Source of the DNA: CALDCK01 sp050618055
Lineage (GTDB): Bacteria; Myxococcota_A; UBA9160; SMWR01
Direction of reading: 5' to 3'
NCBI GenBank assembly: GCA_050618055.1
Contig: JBNLVK010000310.1
Coordinates: 1-22,864, forward strand
Length of the DNA: 22,864 nt
Of the stretch, positions 14,104-20,634 are shown in pieces (the first letter of the stretch is position 1; each line of letters begins with the position of its first letter). A program made the translations under genes and the position numbers. Under the pieces are notes generated by a model. It was given only the letters and a program-made list of their open reading frames with translations, did no database searches and was not told the origin of the DNA.

Positions 14104-14982
14104 CTAGAGCCCGCGCCGCCACTCCGCCACGGCCTGCCCGATCTCGTCGGGCGAGTCCTCCTGGAGGAAGTGGTTGCCCTTCACCGTCACCTCGGTCTGC
14201 TGGGGCCAGGCGCGGCAGAACTCGCGCTGCGGGCCCACCAGGATCGCGCCGGGCTCGGCATTCACGAAGAGCTTCGGCACGTCGCAGGTCGACAGCCAGT
14301 CGGCGTAGTCCTGGACGATCCCGACCACCTCGGCGGGCTCGCCGTCCAGCGGGATCTGGCGCGGCCAGGTGAGCGTCGGGCGCCGGTCCTCGCCGGCCTG
14401 GCGGAAGGGCCGGCGGTAGACCTCCATCTCGGCGTCGCTCAGGTCGCGCAGCACGCTGCCGGGCAGCACGTTCTCCACGAACACGTTGTTCTCGAGCACC
14501 ATCGCCTCGCCGGCCGGCGAGCGGAAGCCCTGGAAGATCTTGGTGGCCAGATCGGGCCACTCGTCCCAGGTCATGGGCCGCACGATCGCCTCCATGTAGG
14601 CGATGCCCTTGATCGCGTCGCGGTGGCGGTTGGCCCAGTCGAAGCCCAGGGCCGAGCCCCAGTCGTGGATCACCAGCGTCACGTCGCGCTCCACGCCCAG
14701 CGCCGCCAGCGCGCCGTCCAGGTACTCGCGGTGCTCGACGAAGGTGTACCGGTCCGGACCGCTGTCGGGCAGCTTGTCCGAGTCGCCCATGCCGATCAGG
14801 TCGACGGCGATGCAGCGCCCCTGGTCTTCCAGGTGGGGAATGACGTTGCGCCACAGGTAGGACGACGTCGGGTTGCCGTGCTGGAACACGATGGGATCGC
14901 CGCTGCCGGCCTCGACGTAGGCCATGCGGCGTCCCTTCACCTCGACGGTCTTCTTCGCGTAGCGCTCTTCCGGGGAGATCAT
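14104..14982 (-). CDS. Haloalkane dehalogenase (HLD-II/DhaA-LinB-like)
   Basis: This 292-residue alpha/beta hydrolase cleaves carbon-halogen bonds in haloalkanes to alcohol and halide. The full HLD-II active site is visible: Asn37 in QHGNPTSSYLWRN (halide-stabilising), nucleophile Asp107 with Trp108 in VIHDWGSALGFDWA, Glu131 in YMEAIVRPMTW (catalytic acid) and His271 in KGNHFLQEDSPDEIG (base). The sequence ALGFDWANRH and the cap-domain region also match DhaA/LinB-type enzymes, whose length is about 295. There is no signal peptide, so it is cytosolic. AGAGGA precedes the ATG at 14980-14982. It starts 20 nt after the FAH-family gene and is probably its operon partner. Natural substrates of such chromosomal dehalogenases are generally unknown. 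Confidence 0.93.
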   Translation of the reverse strand: MISPEERYAKKTVEVKGRRMAYVEAGSGDPIVFQHGNPTSSYLWRNVIPHLEDQGRCIAVDLIGMGDSDKLPDSGPDRYTFVEHREYLDGALAALGVERDVTLVIHDWGSALGFDWANRHRDAIKGIAYMEAIVRPMTWDEWPDLATKIFQGFRSPAGEAMVLENNVFVENVLPGSVLRDLSDAEMEVYRRPFRQAGEDRRPTLTWPRQIPLDGEPAEVVGIVQDYADWLSTCDVPKLFVNAEPGAILVGPQREFCRAWPQQTEVTVKGNHFLQEDSPDEIGQAVAEWRRGL

Positions 14983-15002
14983 GTGTCCTCTCTTGGCGGG
15001 CG

Positions 15003-15872
15003 TCAGATGCGGTCGGTGTCGGCGGGCTCGTCGACCACCGGGTTCTCCAGGCGGCCGATGCCCTCGATCTCGATGGCGACCACGTCGCCGGCCACCAGGA
15101 ACCGGGGCGGTCGCATGGCGTGCCCGACACCGGCGGGTGTTCCGGTGGTCACCACGTCGCCGGGCTCCAGGGTGAAGGCCGTCGACAGGTGCTCCACCAG
15201 GGCGAAGCAGTCGAAGATCAGCTCCTTGGTGTTCGAGTCCTGGCGCAGCTCGCCGTTCACCCAGGTGCGCAGCCCCAGCGTGTGCGGGTCGAGCTCGTCG
15301 CCGGTCACCAGCACCGGACCGAGGGGGCCGTGGGTGTCGAAGGACTTGCCCATCGTCATGGTGGGCACGCGGCGCTGCCAGTCACGCACCGACACGTCGT
15401 TGCAGACCGTGTAGCCGGCGATCACCTCGCCGGCGCGGGCGGCGGGCACGTGGCGGCAGCGCCGCCCGACCACGAAGGCCAGCTCGCCCTCGTAGTCGAG
15501 CTGCGTCGACACGCGCGGCAGGTGGATCGGGTCGCCGGGTCCGACGACGCAGCTCGTCTGCTTGTTGAAGAGCATCGGGACCTTCGGCGCCTCGCGGCCG
15601 GTCTCGGCCACGTGGTCCGCGTAGTTCAGCCCGACGGCCAGGAGCTTCCCGGGGCGCGGGACCGGCGCGTGGAGCTTCACGCTCTCGAGGGCCAGGCGCG
15701 GCGCGGCGGCCAGGGCGCGCGCCGCGGCCTCGCGCGCGTCCGCTCCGCCGGCCAGGAAGGCGTTCATCTCCGCCGGCAGCGACGCGTCGGCGGCGCCCAC
15801 GTCGGCCACCTCGCCGCCCACCAGGCATCCCACGCGGGCACGGCCGCCGTCGCTGAACGTCACCAGGCGCAA
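15003..15872 (-). CDS. Fumarylacetoacetate hydrolase (FAH) family protein
   Basis: This 289-residue metal-dependent enzyme has the family core GKLLAVGLNYADHVAE (75-90). Metal ligands are E128 and E130 in LDYEGELAFVVG and D159 in VCNDVSVRDWQ. The conserved GKSFDTHGPLGP (175-186) and TTGTPAGVG (242-250) follow. FAH-family enzymes cleave or isomerise diketo acids of aromatic catabolism, or act as oxaloacetate tautomerase/decarboxylase or sugar-acid dehydratase. The sequence does not single one out. I place the start at a TTG (15870-15872) giving MRLVTFSDGG, the usual family beginning, with GGAGG eight bases upstream. A candidate promoter TCGACG-N17-TAGGCT lies in the 72-base divergent gap. The haloalkane dehalogenase gene follows after 20 nt. 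Confidence 0.9.
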   Translation of the reverse strand: MRLVTFSDGGRARVGCLVGGEVADVGAADASLPAEMNAFLAGGADAREAAARALAAAPRLALESVKLHAPVPRPGKLLAVGLNYADHVAETGREAPKVPMLFNKQTSCVVGPGDPIHLPRVSTQLDYEGELAFVVGRRCRHVPAARAGEVIAGYTVCNDVSVRDWQRRVPTMTMGKSFDTHGPLGPVLVTGDELDPHTLGLRTWVNGELRQDSNTKELIFDCFALVEHLSTAFTLEPGDVVTTGTPAGVGHAMRPPRFLVAGDVVAIEIEGIGRLENPVVDEPADTDRI

Positions 15873-15892
15873 AGGGGGAACCTCCGGACCGC

Positions 15893-15921
15893 AGCCTACG
15901 CGGCGCGCCGCTCGCCGTCGA
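15893..15921 (-). promoter_or_regulatory. Candidate promoter for the FAH hydrolase-dehalogenase operon
   Basis: On the minus strand TCGACG (15921-15916, 4 of 6 to TTGACA) is separated by 17 bases from TAGGCT (15898-15893). The transcript would begin just ahead of the GGAGG that serves the TTG start at 15872, so the leader is only about 14-15 nt. The -10 is identical to that upstream of the DUF1295 gene. Confidence 0.35.
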
Positions 15922-15932
15922 GGGCGACGGGA

Positions 15933-15938
15933 TATGCT
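15933..15938 (+). promoter_or_regulatory. Candidate -10 element for leaderless sulfatase-fold lipoprotein mRNA
   Basis: TATGCT (15933-15938) ends six bases before the GTG at 15945, so initiation at the standard distance would place +1 on the G of the start codon. No Shine-Dalgarno precedes that GTG. No -35 is recognisable at 15910-15915. Confidence 0.4.
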
Positions 15939-15944
15939 CGGGCG

Positions 15945-17288
15945 GTGCGGACGCGCCGACTCCTGCTGCTCTCGCTGTGCGCCGTGGTCGCGTCGGGCTG
16001 CGGGGCGCCGCCGCCCAACGTACTGCTCGTCTCCATCGACACGCTGCGGCCGGATCGGCTGGGCTGCTACGGCGAGGCGCGCACCACCCCGGCCATCGAC
16101 GGCCTGGCCGCCGGTGGCGTGCGCTTCGAGAACGCCTTCAGCCCCTCGCCGTGGACCCTGCCCGCCCACGCCGCCATGCTCAGCGGGCGCTACCCCGGGT
16201 CGATCCGGGACGACCCCAACTCGCTCGACCTGCTGCGCGAGGCGACGCTGCTGGGCGAGATCCTGTCCGGCGACGGCTTCACGTCGGCGGCGGTGACCGG
16301 CGGCCGCTTCCTGGGCGCGTCCTTCGGGCTGCCCGCGTCCTTCGACCACTTCGAGGAGGTGACCTCGGGCGGGGCGGAGCGGGCGGCCCGGTGGCTGCGC
16401 GACCACGCCGGCGAGCGCTTCTTCCTGTTCTTCCACACCTACGTGGTGCATGCGCCCTACGTGGACCGGCGCTTCCTGCGTGGCGCCGACGGCGGACGGC
16501 TGGCCGACATCTACGCCGGCGGCGTGCTGAACGATCCCCACTTCGCGGCCTGCTGCCGCGGCCTGGACGCCACGTCGGAGGAGCGCGAGTTCCTGCTGCG
16601 CTACTACGACGGCGGCGTCGCCCTGGCCGACGCGGACGTGGCCCGGCTGCTGTCGGCGCTGGACGAGCTGGCGCTGCGCGAAGACACCCTGGTGATCGTG
16701 ACCAGCGACCACGGCGAGGAGTTCTGGGAGCACACGGGGCGCGGCGCCTACCACGGCCACACGCTCTACGACGAGCTGCTGCGCGTGCCGCTGGTCTGGT
16801 CGGACCCGGCGATCGCGGAGCCGCGCGTCGTGGCGCACCCGGTGAGCCTCGTCGACGTCGTGCCGACCGTGCTCGCGCGGCTCGGCGTCGAGCCGCCGAC
16901 GGGGCTCGACGGCGTCGACCTGACCCCGCTGCTGCGCGGCGGCGAGGGTCCCGAGCGGGCGCTGCTGGCCGAGGGCACGCGCAACGGTCCGGAGCGCAAG
17001 AGCGTGCGCACGAGCGAGGGCAAGCTGATCGTGACGCCGCGGCCCGGCGTGCAGGGCGGCGACGGCGAGCGCTACCCGGTGCCGGTGCGCGCCGCGGTCG
17101 AGCTGTACGCGCCCGGCGACCGCGCCGAGCGCGACAACCGCGCGGAGCGCGAGCCCCACCAGGTGGAGAAGCTCATGCCCCACCTGAACGACCGCATCCG
17201 CCGCGCCCCCGAGAGCCGGAGCGCCGGCCACGATCGGCTCGACGCGAAGACGCGCGCCGAGCTGCGCGCCCTGGGCTACGTCGAGTAG
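15945..17288 (+). CDS. Lipoprotein of the sulfatase/alkaline phosphatase superfamily with Thr at the nucleophile position
   Basis: This 447-residue protein begins with a lipoprotein signal (MRTRRLLLLSLCAVVASGCG; lipobox VASGC, lipidated Cys19). Metal-binding motifs of the superfamily are present: VSIDTLRPDRLGCYG with D32, TSDHGEEFWEHTG with D255 and H256, and YHGHTLYDELLRVPL with H270/H272. The nucleophile segment is SPWTLPAHAAMLSGRYP (68-84). Aligned on C/S-x-P-x-R, the nucleophile is Thr71 rather than the Cys or Ser that becomes formylglycine, and the Arg is His. Thr is the nucleophile in phosphoethanolamine and lipoteichoic acid transferases of the same fold, so a phosphoryl or phospho-diester substrate is more likely than a sulfate ester. 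The GTG start is supported by the signal peptide and a leaderless-type -10. It ends 10 nt before the convergent PAS gene. Confidence 0.88.
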   Translation: MRTRRLLLLSLCAVVASGCGAPPPNVLLVSIDTLRPDRLGCYGEARTTPAIDGLAAGGVRFENAFSPSPWTLPAHAAMLSGRYPGSIRDDPNSLDLLREATLLGEILSGDGFTSAAVTGGRFLGASFGLPASFDHFEEVTSGGAERAARWLRDHAGERFFLFFHTYVVHAPYVDRRFLRGADGGRLADIYAGGVLNDPHFAACCRGLDATSEEREFLLRYYDGGVALADADVARLLSALDELALREDTLVIVTSDHGEEFWEHTGRGAYHGHTLYDELLRVPLVWSDPAIAEPRVVAHPVSLVDVVPTVLARLGVEPPTGLDGVDLTPLLRGGEGPERALLAEGTRNGPERKSVRTSEGKLIVTPRPGVQGGDGERYPVPVRAAVELYAPGDRAERDNRAEREPHQVEKLMPHLNDRIRRAPESRSAGHDRLDAKTRAELRALGYVE

Positions 17289-17298
17289 TCGGGCCGGG

Positions 17299-17979
17299 TC
17301 AGCGGGCCGGCTGCTCGCGCTCCAGCCGGCGCTTCATGCAGTCGGGGCAGATGGCGTGGGTGAACTCGGCCAGCGAGTGCTGGCGGACCCAGGTCTCGAC
17401 CTGCTCCCAGTAGCCGCCGTCGTTGCGCACGTTCTTGCAGTGCATGCAGATGGGGATCAGGCCGGTGAGCGCGTTCACCCGGTCGAGGGCGCGACGCAGC
17501 TTCTGCTCGGCCAGCACGCGGTCGGTGATGTCGATCGCCACGCCGATCACCCCGGCCACCGCACCCGACGCCTCGCGCTGGGGCGAGACGTGGGCCGTGA
17601 AGTGGACGCCCTTGCGCTCGCCCTCGTAGCCCGAGGGCCGGCCCTCCAGGGCCGCGCGGTGGGCGCGGATCGCCGGGTGCGCCGGATCGTTGGTGCCGAA
17701 GAACGCGTAGAGGTCGGTGCCGATCCAATCGGAGGGCACCTCGACGATCGAGTTCACCGCGCCGCCGGTCCACCACTCGAGCCGCAGGTCGGCGTCGGTG
17801 ATCCAGATGGCCGCCGGCACCTGCTCGACCAGCGGCGCCTCGCTGTGCCCCGGATCCCCGCGCACCACGCGGGCCGCGATCTCCTGCTCCCGCTCGAGTT
17901 CGGCCACCCGGCGTCGCAGCGCCACGACCTCTTCCTCGAGCCCGGCGCGCGTCCGCTGCGACCGGCTGGAATCGTCCAT
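17299..17979 (-). CDS. PAS-domain protein with C-terminal four-cysteine module
   Basis: This 226-residue cytosolic protein has an N-terminal coiled coil (about 12-40, LEEEVVALRRRVAELEREQ). A PAS domain follows (about 50-155: VPAAIWITDADLRLEWWTGG, then VIGVAIDITDRVLAEQKLRR). A compact end module (171-216) contains LIPICMHCKNVRNDGGYWEQ and FTHAICPDCMKR. Cys178/181 and Cys211/214 form two CxxC pairs that look like one zinc site. The module is known to me at the ends of various PAS and receiver proteins; here no histidine kinase, GGDEF or HTH domain is present, so the output is unknown. The ATG at 17977-17979 is chosen for GAGAGGA about eight bases upstream; an earlier in-frame start at 18057 lacks this. 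It is divergent from the PilZ gene. Confidence 0.85.
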   Translation of the reverse strand: MDDSSRSQRTRAGLEEEVVALRRRVAELEREQEIAARVVRGDPGHSEAPLVEQVPAAIWITDADLRLEWWTGGAVNSIVEVPSDWIGTDLYAFFGTNDPAHPAIRAHRAALEGRPSGYEGERKGVHFTAHVSPQREASGAVAGVIGVAIDITDRVLAEQKLRRALDRVNALTGLIPICMHCKNVRNDGGYWEQVETWVRQHSLAEFTHAICPDCMKRRLEREQPAR

Positions 17980-18107
17980 TGCCGTTTCCTCTCCCGAGGG
18001 AGAAGTGGTCCTGCGCACCCCGATTGTGACGCGCTTCGTGCCGGAATTCCCCCTCATCGACGCGCATTTCCTCAGCCCGGGGCCCCGTTCCGCCGATCGC
18101 AGCTGCG

Positions 18108-18854
18108 ATGCCGCCCGTTCCGCTGCATACGGCGCAGGGTCGCCTGCTGGCCGTCGACGACGGCAAGGGATCGCTGGGCGATCTGCCCCTGCGCATGCTG
18201 CGGCTGGGCGTGCAGGTGCTGCACTCGAGCGAGATCGACGAGGCCGAGCTGATGGCCCGTCAGGAAGGCCAGGCCATCTGCGGCGTGCTGCTGCCCTCGC
18301 AGGCCGGCGAGCTGCACGTCGACCAGGCCATCGAGGTGGTGGGACCGCACACCGGAGTCGGCGCCGACCGGGTGGCGCTGCTGGGTCCGCGGATCGACGA
18401 GAAGGTCGCCGAGCGGCTGCGCGAGCGCGGGGTGCGCTGGCGGCTGTGGGAGCCCTACGAGGACCGCGACCTGCGCTTCGTCGGCTGGTCGCTGGTGTGG
18501 GCGACCAGCGACCAGGACCTGCGGCTCGACCACCGGGTGCCGACCGCGCTGCCGGCCCACGCCATCCGCCGCGGCGATCGCCGCGACGTGCTGGTCGGCG
18601 ACCTGTCGGCGTCGGGCGCCTTCCTCGAGACCCGTTCGCCGTTCCCGGCCGGCAGCCAGCTCGGTCTGGAGATCGAGCTGCCGAACCGGGCCATCGAGGT
18701 GACGGCCACCGTGCGCTGGGTCTCGTCCGTGCGCCGCGACGGCGCGCCGGGCGGCGCCCAGGGCTTCGGCGTCGAGTTCCTGGATCCGCCGGCCGTGCTG
18801 CGCGCCGCCCTCGAGGAGCACCTGGAGAGCGAGACCGCCCGCTTCCTGCTCTAG
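18108..18854 (+). CDS. Pseudo-receiver-PilZ protein, predicted c-di-GMP binder
   Basis: This 248-residue protein has a receiver-like N-terminal region (about 11-125: GRLLAVDDGKGSLGD, then GVLLPSQAGE and WRLWEPYEDRD). It keeps the acidic pair D17-D18 but has no phosphoacceptor Asp where GVLLP ends the third strand, and has Glu in place of the conserved Lys before Pro116. It is therefore a probable pseudo-receiver. The PilZ domain (about 138-240) has an intact c-di-GMP signature, R139-L-D-H-R143 and D165-L-S-A-S-G170, followed by AFLETRSPFPAGSQLGLEIE and GFGVEFLDPP. This resembles the PilZ branch abundant in myxobacteria. The ATG at 18108 has no strong Shine-Dalgarno. Its stop interlocks with lpd in CTAG. 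A role in motility or surface behaviour is inference. Confidence 0.88.
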   Translation: MPPVPLHTAQGRLLAVDDGKGSLGDLPLRMLRLGVQVLHSSEIDEAELMARQEGQAICGVLLPSQAGELHVDQAIEVVGPHTGVGADRVALLGPRIDEKVAERLRERGVRWRLWEPYEDRDLRFVGWSLVWATSDQDLRLDHRVPTALPAHAIRRGDRRDVLVGDLSASGAFLETRSPFPAGSQLGLEIELPNRAIEVTATVRWVSSVRRDGAPGGAQGFGVEFLDPPAVLRAALEEHLESETARFLL

Positions 18855-20629
18855 CCCTTCTTCTTCTTCTTCGGCGGCACGTACAGGTCGGTGATCGTGC
18901 CCGCCGCCATCTCGGCGGCGAAGCCGACCGTCTCGGAGAGCGTCGGGTGCGGGTGGACGGTGAGGGCCAGGTCCTCCACGTCGGCGCCCATCTCGATGGC
19001 GAGCGTCGCCTCGCTGATCAGGTCGCCGGCCGACGGTCCCACGATGCCGGCGCCCAGCACGCGCTTCGTCTCCGGATCGAACAGCAGCTTGGTCAGGCCG
19101 TCGCTGCGTCCGATGCCCAGGGCGCGCCCGCTGGCGGTCCAGGGGAAGCTGGCCTTCTCGTAGGCCGTGCCGTCGCGGGCGGCGTCGGTCTCGGTCAGGC
19201 CCACCCAGGCCACCTCCGGATCGGTGTAGGCCACCGAGGGCACCAGCGCGTCGAAGGCCGCCGGCAGGCCGGCGATCGCCTCGGCGGCGACCACGCCCTC
19301 GTGGGTCGCCTTGTGGGCGAGCTGGGGCTCGCCCGCCACGTCGCCGATGGCGTAGACGTGGGGGAGGTTGGTGCGGCACTGGGCGTCGGTCGGGATGAAG
19401 CCGCGTTCGTCGACGCGCACGCCGGCCTCCTCGGCGCCGATGCCGGCGCCCAGCGGCGTCCGCCCCACCGCCACCAGCACGCGGTCGAAGACGGCGGGCT
19501 CCGGCGCCTTCGCTCCCTCGAAGTGGGCGCGCAGACCCTCCTCCAGCGCCTCGATGCGCGTGACCTTCGTCTCCAGGTGCACGCCGGCGTAGCGCCGGCC
19601 GATGCCGCGGGCCAGCGGCCGCACCAGGTCCGGATCGGCGCCGGGCAGCAGCGACGGCAGCAGCTCGACCACGGTCACCCGGCTGCCCAGCGCGTCGTAG
19701 ACCGCGGCCATCTCGAGGCCGATGATGCCGCCGCCGATCACCAGCAGGCGCTCGACACCCGCCTCCACCTCGAGGGCGGAGGTCGAGTCGAGGATGCGCG
19801 GGTCGTCGGGCAGGCCCGGGATCGACGCCGGGCGCGAGCCGACGGCCAGGATGGCGTGGTCGAAGGAGATGCTGCGCGTGCCGTCCGAGGTCTCGACGCG
19901 GACCAGGTGGGCGCCCGCCAGCCGCGCCTCGCCGGTCACCACCTCGACCTTGCGCTGCTTCGCCAGCTTCGCGAGGCCCTGGGTGAGGCGGCCCACCACC
20001 TCGTCCTTGTGTCCGCGCAGCCTGCCGAAGTCGATGCTCGGATCGCCGAAGGTGATGCCCGCGGAAGCCATCGCCCCCGCCTGGTGGATGACGTCGGCCG
20101 CGTGCAGCAGCGCCTTCGACGGGATGCAGCCCACGTTCAGGCAGACGCCGCCGAGCGTGGAGTGGCGCTCGACCAGCACGACCTGCCTGCCCAGGTCGGC
20201 GGCGCGGAAGGCGGCGGTGTTGCCGCCCGGGCCCGCACCGATCACCAGCACCTCGGCGTGCTGGTCGCCGGCGGGCCGCTCCCGGGGCTCCGCCGGTGCG
20301 GGGGACGGCGCGGACGGAGCTTCCGCCTGCGCCTCGGGCTCCGGCATCTCCTCCGGCTCGGGCTCCGACGGCTCCGGCGCTGCGTCCTCCGCCACCTCGA
20401 GCACCGCGATGGGCGTGCCCTGGCTCACCTGCTGGTCGACCGCCACCAGCAGCTCGCGCACCACGCCGGCCGCCGGCGAGGGGATCTCCATGGTCGCCTT
20501 GTCGCTCTCGAGCGTGATGAGCGGCGACTCCACCTCCACCCGGTCGCCCACGGACACCAGCACCTCGATGACGTCCACGTCCTCGAAGTCGCCGATGTCC
20601 GGCACGGGGATGGTGATCGTGCGCGCCAT
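18851..20629 (-). CDS. lpdA: Dihydrolipoamide dehydrogenase (E3) with N-terminal lipoyl domain
   Basis: This 592-residue E3 component reoxidises dihydrolipoamide with NAD+. A lipoyl domain (1-80) carries the modified lysine K44 in LESDKATMEIPS. An acidic Pro/Ala/Glu-rich linker (81-122) follows. The flavoprotein part has the FAD motif VIGAGPGGNTAA (129-140), the redox disulfide GGVCLNVGCIPSK (C163, C168), an NAD motif VIGGGIIGLEMA and the catalytic HPHPTLSE near the end. Extra N-terminal lipoyl domains on E3 are known in several proteobacteria and account for the length. An unusual run of five lysines (PPKKKKKG) ends the chain. The ATG at 20627-20629 follows the aceF stop by 5 nt with no clear Shine-Dalgarno, so translation is coupled. 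It is the last gene of the pyruvate dehydrogenase operon. Confidence 0.96.
   Translation of the reverse strand: MARTITIPVPDIGDFEDVDVIEVLVSVGDRVEVESPLITLESDKATMEIPSPAAGVVRELLVAVDQQVSQGTPIAVLEVAEDAAPEPSEPEPEEMPEPEAQAEAPSAPSPAPAEPRERPAGDQHAEVLVIGAGPGGNTAAFRAADLGRQVVLVERHSTLGGVCLNVGCIPSKALLHAADVIHQAGAMASAGITFGDPSIDFGRLRGHKDEVVGRLTQGLAKLAKQRKVEVVTGEARLAGAHLVRVETSDGTRSISFDHAILAVGSRPASIPGLPDDPRILDSTSALEVEAGVERLLVIGGGIIGLEMAAVYDALGSRVTVVELLPSLLPGADPDLVRPLARGIGRRYAGVHLETKVTRIEALEEGLRAHFEGAKAPEPAVFDRVLVAVGRTPLGAGIGAEEAGVRVDERGFIPTDAQCRTNLPHVYAIGDVAGEPQLAHKATHEGVVAAEAIAGLPAAFDALVPSVAYTDPEVAWVGLTETDAARDGTAYEKASFPWTASGRALGIGRSDGLTKLLFDPETKRVLGAGIVGPSAGDLISEATLAIEMGADVEDLALTVHPHPTLSETVGFAAEMAAGTITDLYVPPKKKKKG
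20478..20604. repeat. Direct repeat copy 1: lipoyl-coding segment of lpdA
   Basis: These 127 bases align without gaps to 21842-21968 in aceF, with about 16 differences by eye (around 87% identity), in the same orientation 1,364 bases apart. Both encode the lipoyl-domain core (DIGDFEDVDV through LESDKA). Conservation includes silent positions, suggesting recent duplication or continuing gene conversion. Confidence 0.8.
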
Positions 20630-20634
20630 GGGGC

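Noticed and set aside
13736..15130. 464-codon minus-strand frame overlapping the dehalogenase gene in another frame
   Set aside because: The product is Arg/Pro/Ala-rich with no motif, while the frame 14104-14982 has every dehalogenase active-site residue.
15945..17288. Annotation as an ordinary arylsulfatase
   Set aside because: The Cys/Ser that must become formylglycine is not present at the aligned position; only the superfamily assignment is supported.
17980..18057. Earlier in-frame start (18057) for the PAS protein
   Set aside because: The ATG at 17979 has a good ribosome site; the extra 26 residues show no conserved feature and would run through the likely promoter region.
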